Origin: Ulota crispa
Taxonomy: Eukaryota > Streptophyta > Bryopsida > Orthotrichales > Orthotrichaceae
Assembly: GCA_963920765.1 (NCBI GenBank)
Contig: OY987243.1
Coordinates: 35,587,060 to 35,651,059 of the forward strand
Direction: 5' to 3'
Length of the DNA: 64,000 nucleotides
Positions 47,919-58,600 of the stretch are shown one piece after another. Below the pieces are notes generated by a model, which was given only the letters and a program-made list of their open reading frames with translations, had not been told where the DNA came from and did no database searches. How positions within the stretch are numbered: the stretch's first letter is position 1; every line of letters starts with the position of its first letter. Both the position numbers and the translations under genes were made by a program.

Positions 47919-49904
47919 TGGAAAGTAATCAATTATCGAATGTTTATAATGAAACTATATCCTTTTTTTTGGTGAACATATTTTGACATTGTACAATTTT
48001 ATTATTTTTGTTATACAAGAGATAACAAGAGATTTATCTACAATAAACCACACTAATTTTTTCTCTACGTAATATGCATATTGCGTGATGTTTCCTATTA
48101 GTATTAAATGTGATGATTTACTATGATCTCAATGCATTCTATGTTTTAAAGTCAACATGGACCCTTCTATCCTACCAAGCTTGAGGTGCCGAACAAGAGC
48201 AGTGCATTTGTGCAAAGGCCAAGGGGTCAGTCACGATTTTGGACACGACATAGGCAGTTTAATTGCAAAAATCATTAGAGTACATGGCGGGAGGTGAAAA
48301 AGTGCCAAGTGTCGTTGCCGCTAAGACAAAAGAGGGGACCACACTCCTCTTTGAAGCCGGATTCTAACTTGTAGGGTATGTTCACACTTGGTGTTGGAAG
48401 AGGTAGTAGCAAAGGAAAATTAGATGCATTGGGACATATCTTTATACTGCATTCATATTGCTAATATTCCTCTTAACATCAAGTGTGAAACACACCCTAG
48501 TAAGCTAAAGCTTGAAAGTGTGCATTTGTGGATCGTAAACATACATTTTAAAAACATTAAATGTCACAAAAACTCATCTACCACGCCCATTGGAATTCAT
48601 ACCCGGTTCCAAGTGAAGTTCCATGATACCCAGGCTGAAATCCAGCATCTAGATACGAAATGGAGGAAACATTTCATCTAGACAAACCATGACTGGATGA
48701 AACAAAAAAAACCAATTCCCTCAATACCAACAAGGACTTTTTTTTTTGGGCAATTAAATGCCAACTGCCTAAAAAAAAAGCAAACTTCAAGCCTAAAGAA
48801 TAAAAAGGAAAAATTTTCAAAAATTGCCAAATTGCAATAGTGAAAATTGCATTGTAACCTAGGCTTTCATGAGAATCTTATTAAATTGAAAAATTGATGC
48901 CATCATTTATGGTGAGAAAGATTCAAAGGTATTGTCAAAAAAGTTGATTGTACCAACTTCTCTATAATTTCATTATTAATAATCATGATGTTGCAAAAAT
49001 CCATGCATAGGGGCCACCGTCAACTCCAACCAAAGTAAGGTAGGAGGATCGAAAAGCAACCCTTTAAGGGTTGATCTGCTTTTTCATGGTCTTCTCTAGA
49101 CCGGAAGATTTTTGTGTAATTTTCAAATAAAGAGGAATGGATGCTAAATGCAACCCAGTGCTTTTCATATTTTTTGAGGTATTACTGAATTGTTGATGAA
49201 TTTTCAATTTTTTTTTGTAGTAGGTACCTATTTAGGATTCTAGATTTCCCATAAACCATCCCCCTGTAATGTGTAAAGAGATTAGATAAATGCAAGACTT
49301 GTGATTGGTTCTTGCAATAAAAGATAATTTTTCTTTTAAAATTAAGGAGGGTCCATTCAAAAACCACCTCATATCCATTCTTGGGCTACCTATGGAACTC
49401 ATTAACTGACATGGGCAAGCTACAAAACATTTTCAAATTATGCCACACAGCCATTGGTCAGAAAACCAATAAAAAATCCCTGGTTATTACCAACTGTCAG
49501 ATTCATCCCCCCTTCACGAGGTTGTGTTGCACCGCTATGCCCATTTCCAACACCTTGACAGACTATTTCGGTGCCTTGATATTTTCAATGTAAAGCTCCA
49601 TTTGCTTGAAGATCTTTCGAGCTCATTTTGTCGACCTTCCAGGGTGGCTTCGTTCCCGATTCTCCTCCTATCAAGCTTGAAAGGAGTTTCTATGCATACG
49701 TGATATAATCACCTATTGGATTGTAATTGTCGTCGCCCTTTCGGTGCACAATTGAAGCTCTGGTCGATCACGAGAAGCTTATGATGCACAAGTGCCTTGA
49801 GCAATAATTCCTTGAACAAAACATTTGCTTGATCTTGCACGTGCTTTGAATATTCGTCACTCTTTTTGTTTGTTGTTTGAGGAATTTGACGAGGGAGGGT
49901 AGCC
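47919..49904. other. 5' flank of the dioxygenase gene, with one small MITE
   Basis: Contains a Tourist-like MITE at 48372-48499. TATA-like strings are present (for example GATATAAT near 49703), but none can be assigned. No other gene is supported. Confidence 0.3.
48372..48499. mobile_element. small MITE with GGGTRTGTT ends
   Basis: Ends GGGTATGTTCACACTTG and CAAGTGTGAAACACACCC pair over about 17 bp with two differences. 128 bp; target duplication uncertain. Similar to Tourist-type ends. Confidence 0.45.
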
Positions 49905-52900
49905 ATGGGGAGGATTGCGAATTATCCGAGCTCATGGAGTGCACACACGGACTCCTTCGTTCTCAGCTCCGAGCATCGCCCGGCCTTGGTTGAATCCAAT
50001 TCGAACATCGACGACGACGACATTCCAGTGATCAGCCTGGCGCCGTTCTTCGATGCACTTGGTGCAGAGCTGACCACGGGCAATGGCAACGACTGGGCAG
50101 CTATGGCTGCTGCTATGGTGGAGCATGCCGAGGATCCTCCGATTCGCTCCTTGGTGGCTGCAATCGGAGACGCGTGCGAGGAGTGGGGGTTCTTCCAGGT
50201 CGTGGATCATGAGGTTCCCGCGGAGCTGCTGCACAACGTCAAGAAGGTGGCCAAGGGGTTTTTCAGCCTTCCTCTCGAAGAGAAGCGGAAAATTGGCAGA
50301 AGCTTTGACGTCCATCTTGGCTACAACGAATCAGAGCTCACCAAGAACACGCGTGACTGGAAAGAGATTTTCGATTGGGCTTATTCGGGATACATGGAAA
50401 TGCCCGAATCTGTGGAGAGCGATTACAGGTACCTTTTGATCCGTTGCCAAGTTTATTGATTTGTTCAGATAATTGCTTCGGAACCCTAGTTCCTTCAGTC
50501 GATTCCTGTGGCCCAGCGATCTTTAAACTGGCTGAATTTAGCAGAATTGCTACCAAAAAAATTTGATGCAGCTAAAAACCTTGTGAACTTTGCAGTGTTA
50601 AATTTGATATTTTTAGTTGTTTAGCAGTGTTTTTAGCCACTTGAGCTAAAAGTAAAAAATATATTTGGGATCACTGCTGTGGCCTTGTGTGTTACAAGTA
50701 AGTTCCTCCAGCAACGGGGCTGTCTAGTCTTCTTTGAGATTTGTTTGTGGTGCTCCAAGTGTGACTGTTGTTGCAGGTGATCTTTACTTCTTTCTCTGCG
50801 TCGACACTCGGGGTCAACTGATAACCATTATGAATTTTTTTTGCATCGACGGTGGATTGTGTTTCAGTCTGACCATATTATGTAAATTGGGAAAAATAAT
50901 ACATTCTGGACTTTCACTATTTCTATCATTATGTACAGTTTAACATATTACAAAAAATAAGCGCGCAATTTCTTGTACAGTACTGAAGTCTCAGTAATTG
51001 CCTCCAAGAATTTCAAATAATTACAACTTTGAGCTATAGCCATGCCTACATTTACTGTATATAAACATTTACTGTATATAAGATTAAGGTGGAGTACAAA
51101 ATGGTCCCTCTGTGTTTCCCAATTTACCTAATATGGTGTTAATCTGTTTTCTTTCATATTATGTAGCAATGGCCGAAACCAAGAATCAAATCTAGGGATA
51201 CGAAATGAAAACTTTCAACTCGTATTTTTGTAATCTATAAATACCAGAAACCAGAAAGAGATATTAGTCTTAATTTATGACATCAATAGTTGAAGTTCAA
51301 CGATTAGTTTGTTGTGAATGAATAAACAACACTTCAGCATGCGTAGAGCAAAAAATAGTCTCAAGTGACAAACCCTTGTCAATGGCTTTATAGTACTCAC
51401 AATTTGCAGTGAGGGTTTTTGAAAGCTCCCATTTCACATGATTGTTCATTCTGCAGTAAGTTCGCTTTCATGCCGTTTACGATTCATCAAACCTTTCATT
51501 GTGAGATGATGTTCATCTGCTCGTGCCCGTGCCCGTGCTGTGCAGGAGCGGGAGATACTCCGAAACCACATCGAAATGCTACAATCAGTGGCCTGCAAAA
51601 CCAGAAGGCTTACGAGAAGTGTGTGAAGAGTACGCGACAGCGGTGGTCCACCTGGCAAATGTACTGCTGGGCCTCATCACAGCCAGCCTTGGGTTGCCTT
51701 TCAACCTCTTCCACCATTGCTTCGACAAGGAGAACACCATTCGAACGCGGTTGAATTACTACCCGCAATGCCCCCTTGCCAGCATGGTTTGTGGCGTCAA
51801 CAGGTAACTAACGACTATTTCATCATTTCAGTACATCCACAAACTTATGTTACCACACTGTCAATGTTAGTAACAGAACAGTGGATCAATAACAATTTCA
51901 TGCTTGCCCACATGATGCTAAGTATCACTAATGACACCAAGCATCACTGACAGGAGATCTCTCCAGGAGATGGAGTAAATTAGTGACCAACGTTGGCAAG
52001 CATTATTTGATTCTTGAGATTCTCATGCTGAATTGATGTTGGTGAACGTTAGTTTGCTGTAATTAAACGACGTGAATTCAACACAAATGTTGGTGTAGTA
52101 GAAATGTCTCGGCTGTCTTTCCTACTCAAAGGATAATGGTCTATGTAGGGACACACCTAATTGTTTTCGAGAGTTGATGATGCCAATATGAGTTGAATGT
52201 AGAGCTTTCGCTGATTAACGAACGTGTTTCCCAGGCATGTTGATTCAGGGGCACTCACGGTCCTTGCACAGGATGACGTAGGTGGTTTGCAGGTGAGAAG
52301 TCTTTCAAAGAACTGAAAACAAACTGCTCAAGGCTCTGTGGCGTTTATTTTTTATGACTACTAGTCTTTGCGCTTATTAGTATTTAGGGAAAATTTCTTG
52401 GATACCCCTGAAGTTTGCAATGTTTTTATAGATACCCTTGCTTTTTCAGAAATTTCACAAATACCCTTGGACCAATATTTTCAGGTGTTTGTTTTCTTGT
52501 GCATGTTACTTTCCTTCTTCCTTTGTGCACACACATAACAAGAAAGAAGTAGTGTGTGCACAAAAGGAGAAGGAAGTGACATGCACAACAAAATAAATGT
52601 TTAAAAATTTTGGTCCAAGGATATTTGTGAAATTTCTGAAAAAGCAGGGGTATCTATGAAATATTGCAAACTTAAGGGGTATCCATGAAATTTTCCCTAG
52701 TATTTAGTAGTGCACTAGGTTGAAACAGTATGTAACTATGTTCTAATGAAAACTTGAAAGATTGAGCATGCGAGTAAGTATGGGGAAGGCTGTAGTAACT
52801 TCATGCATGGTCTCATTCATTCATTCCGTGCAGGTAAAGCGGAAGGACGGACAGTGGATAGCAGTGAAACCTCGGGAGGATGCATTTGTGGTGAACGTGG

Positions 52901-53166
52901 GAGCCATCATCCAAGTCTGGAGCAACGACAAGTATCGCGGAGTGGAGCACCGTGTTGTGGTGAACGAGACCAGGGAACGGTTTTCTGTTCCCACGTTCTT
53001 TGATCCCGACATCAAGCTGGATGTGCGCCCTGTGCCACAGCTGCTCGATGCCTCTCATCCTGCGCATTACCAGTCCTTCAACTGGGGCTTTTTTCGGAGG
53101 ACCAGAAACAATGGCAACTTCAAGCAGCTGGGTGAGAACATCCAGATTTACCACTATGCCATCTAG
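49905..53166 (+). CDS. 2-oxoglutarate/Fe(II)-dependent dioxygenase (DOXC type)
   Basis: Four exons, 49905-50428, 51546-51803, 52235-52292 and 52834-53166, with GT-AG introns in phases 2, 2 and 0, encode 390 residues. An N-terminal DIOX_N-type region holds DIPVISLAPFF and EEWGFFQVVDHEVP. The jelly-roll core has the iron triad H262, D264 (RHVDSGALTVLAQDD) and H319 (VEHRVVVN), and the 2-oxoglutarate pair R329-x-S331. The motif TKNTRDWKEIFDW and the ending ENIQIYHYAI are typical of the group that includes Arabidopsis At3g19000 and At3g19010, from memory. Substrate is unknown; group members act in specialised or hormone metabolism in the cytosol. Length and all catalytic residues are normal, so it should be active. 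MITEs lie in introns 1 and 3 and just after the gene. Coding exons are much richer in GC than the introns. Confidence 0.9.
50872..51138. mobile_element. MITE of the ACCATATTAGG family in dioxygenase intron 1
   Basis: Ends ACCATATTATGTAAATTGGG and CCCAATTTACCTAATATGG; about 267 bp. It has an internal duplication of CATTTACTGTATATAA. Probably spliced out with the intron. Confidence 0.7.
52387..52697. mobile_element. foldback MITE with 9-bp target duplication in intron 3
   Basis: Flanked by TAGTATTTA on both sides (52378-52386 and 52698-52706). Ends GGGAAAATTTCTTGGATACC and GGTATCCATGAAATTTTCCC. Arms of about 130 bp pair through most of the element. A 9-bp duplication with long inverted ends points to the Mutator superfamily. 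Confidence 0.8.
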
Positions 53167-53374
53167 GGACTGTGCATCCATCTGATGATTCTCCTCTGTA
53201 AGATTTTGTACATGATTGTAGGATTCGAGCAGCCTCCCTGCCTGTTTAGCAAGGCCGGATACATTAAAATATGAGAAAAAAGTAATAAGCATTGTAGATG
53301 TCGAATGATACGTTTCTGCCTCATATCTTTTGTATGAGCAGCATCAGTAACTTAGTGTTGAAGTAAAATGATAA

Positions 53375-53380
53375 AATAAA
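53375..53380 (+). other. polyadenylation signal of the dioxygenase gene
   Basis: AATAAA about 210 nt after the stop, within a short AT-rich stretch and before the next MITE. Confidence 0.4.
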
Positions 53381-53458
53381 GTAGAGTATCCTGTCCTGGC
53401 TCGTTTGGCGTCCCATTGTGCTCTGGGGATTAATGAAGACATGCATGTTAAAGTCAAC

Positions 53459-53778
53459 GGAAAATTTCATGGATACCCCTGAAGTTTGCAATATTTAAAT
53501 ATGCCCCGGCTTTTTCAGAAATTACACAAATATCCTTGGACCAAAGAATTTAGGCGTTTGTTTGGTTGTGCATGTCACTTCCCTTCTTCCTTTGTGCCCA
53601 TGTTGCTTCTTTTTTGTTTCATTACATTCCATTTTTCAATATTGGTCATGAAGAAAGTACAAGCACAACAAATACATGCCTAAAAATTATGGTCCAAGGG
53701 TATTTGTGAAATTTTTGAAAAAGTAGGGGTATCTATGAAAATATGGCAAACTTTAGGGGTATCCATGAAACTTTCCCT
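53459..53778. mobile_element. second foldback MITE of the same Mutator-like family
   Basis: Ends GGAAAATTTCATGGATACC and GGTATCCATGAAACTTTCC. Flanks AAAGTCAAC (53450-53458) and AAAATCAAC (53779-53787) agree in 8 of 9 positions. The loop differs from the intron 3 copy by an extra AT-rich piece. Confidence 0.75.
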
Positions 53779-53930
53779 AAAATCAACATCCCTGTCAAAG
53801 GTAAAAACGTGAAGGATTGAGTTGAGTTTTGTCATAATTTGATGACAATGTTGTATGAGACGGATTCCTATAAGGTAGCCAGTTGTAGGGATCAAGATGG
53901 GTTTATAACTTTTCAAACTTGTTAAATTTA

Positions 53931-54324
53931 GGGAATTACTACTGCAACACCCTAAATTGTTTACAAGACACCCCTTGTGGGTATGAAATTTGATAAATTA
54001 GTGCTATTTTTAATTTATTCAAGTGGTCCATCATTCATTTAATCACAACATTACCACCTCCTTGAAAGAAAACATGAAAAATACAAACTTTTGTTGAAAT
54101 ATTACTGCATCAATATTATTTTGTGATGTATTTATGCGTAACTCAAAGGTCTTATATTTTTAATTTTTAATTTAAGCACACCTTTTTTTTATATGAGTAT
54201 AGCATTAGAATGATAAAGATGAAACAAATTTTTTGATCCAAATAAAAAGTCAACATTTAAAATCACATTTCATGCTCATATGGGTGTCCTGTTAGCAATT
54301 TAGGGTGTTGTACTAGTAATTCCC
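53931..54324. mobile_element. foldback MITE, GGGWATKACTAG family, copy 2
   Basis: Ends GGGAATTACTACTGCAACAC and GTTGTACTAGTAATTCCC, bordered on each side by TAAATTTA. Because that octamer is palindromic it can be either an 8-bp target duplication or an extension of the ends. Related to 13535-13938. Confidence 0.65.
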
Positions 54325-55315
54325 TAAATTTATTATCATCCCATATTTATGCATTTTTTCTTGCAATATAACAAGATGAGTGAGTGTGATTGCAAGAGTT
54401 TAAAGTGAACTTTGAATGATGAACATTTTTAACAAAAATAAAAATTTGTAAAGAATTGTATAGAATTGTTTGGTACCAAGCAAGGACAACACTAAAAATT
54501 CATGTTAACCCCCATATGCCCAAAGGCACTTTTTTTTGTTTTTGAAAGGCAGTTTTGAAGTTTTTGAATTGTCCTTGTAAGGTCATTATCAAACATCAAA
54601 ATAAAATTGTAATCATAGAATCTTGAACCTCAAAGCTTGTTAAATGGCTCTACAGCCAAAGTGAATCCAAAATGACCATGCGGGTTTTAAGATATTTATG
54701 ATTGAATGATGATGAGTATAGAATTTTTTGCTTTTTTTGGAGCTACCCAAAATTTCTAATGCAAATTGGCACATTTTGGATACAAAATTGGAAAACAACC
54801 ACTTAGGATGCTTTGGTGTTTATTGTTATTATCTAAAAACTAATGTCCCCCCTCCTTCCAAATCCATAACCACAGCGTTACAAAGGAGCATGCAACAAAA
54901 GTGTCAAAGTGCAATTGCCTAGTATAAAGAATTTTTTTATCTTCAATTATTAACCAAAAATCATTATGGATGAAAGAAAACTCAACGGTAAATAAATTTG
55001 AATTTCTATAACAAAAACATTGCAATTGAAATTAGTCCAAAAGCACTTTCAGATTTTGACAAAATTTTAGTAAAAAGGCATTGACTGTCCTAAGCTGTCC
55101 TAGGGAGTGCTCAAGGGAAATCTCCACTTCTTTCTCAACTTGATGCCTGTCTTTTCAATGTGGCAACTTGTCATAGGCTATGTGGCACTATTCATGATAT
55201 AAAATGTATGCTTGCAGCTTGCCTTTGACCAAAAACAATTGAAATAAGATATGGAGGAAATTATAATTGACAAGTAAAGCTAATTTCAACCCGTATCTTC
55301 TCCAAAAGAAACCCC

Positions 55316-57237
55316 TTAACGCCTAAATGCCCAAGGCACCACATTTTGGTGCCAACAATATTTTAAAGTTCAACAAAACCTAACTAAGTTGCTATTTTTT
55401 AATATTTTTTATTTTAGAATCATTCTTTTTGAAGTTTAATTTCAGTGTCAAAAACTCAATTTTGAAATAAATTCATTGTGAATTTTCTATTCAAGATTTT
55501 GTGCAAGGGTGTCCATTGCAATCTTGACTTTTTTAGTGTTGAGAGCTCACAAAAATGAGCCTCAAATACACTAGATTTTGGAGAAAAATTCACATTAGAA
55601 ATTCATTCTAGAAAATTGTAAAAGAGATTTTGAGGAGCCGTAAATGGATTGGAGTTATGTATGTTATGTCCTTTAACCCCTCACCTCCCAAGGGGACCAA
55701 ACTGTCCACCTTGCATTTTCATTTGGAAATGATTGACTTTTCTTGAAGATTAATTTTAGTGGTTATTTTTTTAAATTATTCTTATTGAAGTCTTGTTTTA
55801 GTATCAAAAATCTGATTTTGAAAATGAATGACTATGATTTGTCTATTCAAGATTTTGTGCAAGGGTGTCCATTGCAAATCTTCACTTTCTACTGTTAGCC
55901 CTTTAAGGACCACACCCATTTTCACAAAATCCACTAAAAATAGGGGATGTAAGCTTAGATGTGCAATTGACTCAAATATGGACCCATTTTTAGTAATCCA
56001 ACCGTATGAATGGAAAGTACACCTTGTTTACTATAAAGCACCAAAATTTCAGCTAGATCTACTGTGGGACGTGAAACATTTATAATGATTGAATGAGCCG
56101 TATGCGGAAAATCTATAGTGTTTCATGCTTGTGTGGTTTTGAGTGTTAAGGCTTCATGCAAGCTTTGCTTGAAAAGAGCCTTACATTTCTAGAAAGCAAG
56201 GTTTCCCACCTTTACAATAAGATTGGTTTCACACAAAATAGACAAAAATAGCAATCATAAGGTGTAGCTAAGTGGACAAAAAGGGTCAAAATACCCAATT
56301 TCTTTGCTACCCTAAAACGGTTTTACAAGAAATTTGATAATTATTTTGGAAAATCCAATTGGTGAAAACAATCAAAAATAGGCCTTGAATGTTGGATGAC
56401 AAATTTCATAGCCAAAATGACAACACCATTTTAGTAGATCTTCAAGTACTACAATTATACTACTACCGTATAGGAAAACAATACAACCACATTTCTTGAG
56501 CAATTTGAATTTTTGTAGAATTGTGCAATTGAAATTTGACATACTTCTTGCATACTTGATGTATTGTGTTGTTGCTTTAATCCATCTTTGACAAAAAAAT
56601 GGATACGTATTTTGAAGCCATGTCGTATAAACACCATTATTTATCAACTCACATACTTGATTGCATTGTTATTTTTTTAGATGGATATGAAAATCTTGTG
56701 ATCACATGTGTTCTTCAAAACCAAATTCCAAATTATTGGGCGATCTCAACCTACAGGCCAAAAACCACCCCAAGCAACCAAAATATGGCAGGGTGGTCCT
56801 TAAAGGGTTAAGAGCCCTTAGAAATGAGCCTCAAGTACACTAGAACTTGGAGAAACAATCACATTAGAAACTTAGTTTAAAAAGTTGTAGAATAGATTTT
56901 AAGAAGTTGTAAATTGATTTGGGTTACACATGTTGTACTTTACATACATGTTTTTTTTTTATCCTCAATTTTAAATTTGAGATGTGAAAAGAGGATTGAA
57001 AGACTTGAAATCACTTTCATAGTTTTAACACCCACATGATCAAATCTTATAATCTTTCAATCCATAAGTGATATTGTTGCGTTTTCCTTTCTTGTGTGAT
57101 CTCTAACATATCTAGTTTGAATTTGTACAGTTATGATTTTAAAAAAACTGATACAACTTATCAAAATGTTGGTGTTTTGTTCAGTTTGGAGCAAATTCCT
57201 AGAAGCTCAAAAACAGCCTTGGGCATTTAGGGGTTAA
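55316..57237. mobile_element. TTAA element P, nested in T
   Basis: Ends TTAA-CGCCTAAATGCCCAAGGC and GCCTTGGGCATTTAGGGG-TTAA. Inside, TTAA-CCCCTCACCTCCCAAGG at 55673 is the left end of another element (Q) whose right end is missing or merged with that of P, so the copy is chimeric. Element R lies within. Confidence 0.65.
55895..56811. mobile_element. TTAA element R, innermost of the nest
   Basis: Ends TTAG-CCCTTTAAGGACCAC and GTGGTCCTTAAAGGG-TTAA, a perfect 15-bp terminal repeat; the left target copy has one mutation. 917 bp. Removing it rejoins sequence continuous in elements M and N. Confidence 0.8.
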
Positions 57238-57407
57238 AACAATCAAACATTTGACTTCAACAGGATTTTAAGGTTTCTTGAAATTTTTTGAACACCAAAA
57301 TCTGGTGCCTTGGGCATTTAGGGGTTAAGTCATCAAGGGCAATTTAGGTAGGAGGCTCTAATTCAAAACAAGCATTTTGAATGAACCATGTAGGGGTTTC
57401 TAAAACA

Positions 57408-57548
57408 CACTACAAGAAAAAGGTCATTTTTTGACTAAGCACTATGACTACTGTGAGTCATTTTGGACACATTTGGACACAAAATGTGTTCAAAATGACT
57501 CACGGTAGTCATGGTGCTTAGTCAAAAAATGGCCTTTTCCTTTTAGTG
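57408..57548. mobile_element. CACTA-type hairpin MITE
   Basis: Starts CACTACAAGAAAAAGG, ends CCTTTTCCTTTTAGTG. The whole 141 bp folds: GACTAAGCACTATGACTAC pairs with GTAGTCATGGTGCTTAGTC. Outer 3 bp are ACA and ATA, a target duplication with one change. Confidence 0.65.
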
Positions 57549-57565
57549 ATAGTGCATAGAGATTC

Positions 57566-58292
57566 TTAATCCTTAAATGCCCAAGGTACTTTTTGAGCTT
57601 CTAGCAATTTGTTTTAAGTTGAACAAAAAGCCAAAATTTTGATAAGTTGTATTAGTTTACAAAAAATTGTAACTATACAAAATCAAACTACATATGTTAG
57701 AGATCACAACAATATTATTTTATGGATTGAAAGATTATAATTTTTAATCAAGAGGGTGTTAACCCTTAAGCGTTGGGGGGTCACCGTGCCTACAAGGGAC
57801 CCCGTGTATTTGCTAGGACAAAAATCGTCCCTTTTGTCCTTTAGGGGTTAAAAGTGTGAAAATGACTTGAAATCTTTCAATCCCCTTTTCACATGTCAAA
57901 TCTTTAAAATGATCACATGAAAAATATGGGGTTAAAGGAGATAACATACATAACTCCAATCAATTTACAGCTTTTCAAAATCTCCTCTACATTTTTTTTG
58001 AATGAATTTCTAGTATAATATTTTCACCAAAGTCTAGTGTATTTGAGGCTCATTTCTAAGAGCTCTCACCACTAAAAAAGTCATGATTGCAATGGACACC
58101 CTTGCACAAAATCTTGATTAGAAAAATCATAATAGGTCATTTACAATATTGGTCCTTTGATGCTAAAACAAGACTTCCAAAAGAAAAGCTAAAATAGTAA
58201 AATCTACTAAAAATAGCTACCTAGTTAGATTTTATGAAAGTTCAAAGTATTGTCAACACCATGGTGTGGTGCCTTGGTTATTTAGGGATTAA
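57566..58292. mobile_element. TTAA element U
   Basis: Ends TTAA-TCCTTAAATGCCCAAGG and CCTTGGTTATTTAGGGA-TTAA. The interior aligns with N and E (reverse orientation relative to N). It carries the 93-bp element V. Confidence 0.75.
57759..57851. mobile_element. TTAA element V, minimal form (93 bp)
   Basis: Ends TTAA-CCCTTAAGCGTTGGGGGG and TTGTCCTTTAGGGG-TTAA, only 85 bp between the TTAA copies. Its host reads GAGGGTG-TTAA-AAGTGTGAAA, uninterrupted in element F (GGGTGTTAAAACTGTGAAAG), so this is a precise filled/empty pair. Confidence 0.75.
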
Positions 58293-58319
58293 ATGGGTCA
58301 CATTTTCTTCGTTCAAAAA

Positions 58320-58600
58320 ATTATAATTGTGCATGCACAAATTTAGGAACTTAAGAGAGTGACATGAGCCATTGTTAAGTGTGCTTATTGGATATGATTG
58401 TGTTTAGATTTGTTTTTCAATAAAATGTAGATATATGTCATACTAAAATAACTAAAAACGTGTTTTAAATCTTAATTTGAGTATTAGAATATGAAATGGG
58501 TGCTTGCACGCTTAAATGGATTTAGTTGAGCATCCTTAGCTTGTGGTGGTTAGTTTTTGTATCAAAGATTATTTGGTCAAGTATTAGTACCAATGCCAAA
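58320..58600. repeat. dispersed repeat, inverted partner of 15655-15935
   Basis: Approximate reverse complement of the earlier segment; no coding frame or clear ends. Confidence 0.45.

Larger units (their letters stand above)
54505..57328. mobile_element. TTAA element T, outermost of a nest
   Basis: Ends TTAA-CCCCCATATGCCCAAAGGC and GGTGCCTTGGGCATTTAGGGG-TTAA. Without the inserted element P its own length would be about 900 bp. Pairing of these two ends is inferred from their sequence match and the size. Confidence 0.6.

Noticed and set aside
117..58292. Classification of the TTAA elements as Tourist/Harbinger MITEs
   Set aside because: Those duplicate 3 bp (TWA). Here the four-base TTAA is shared by every filled/empty pair, and the ends begin CCC.
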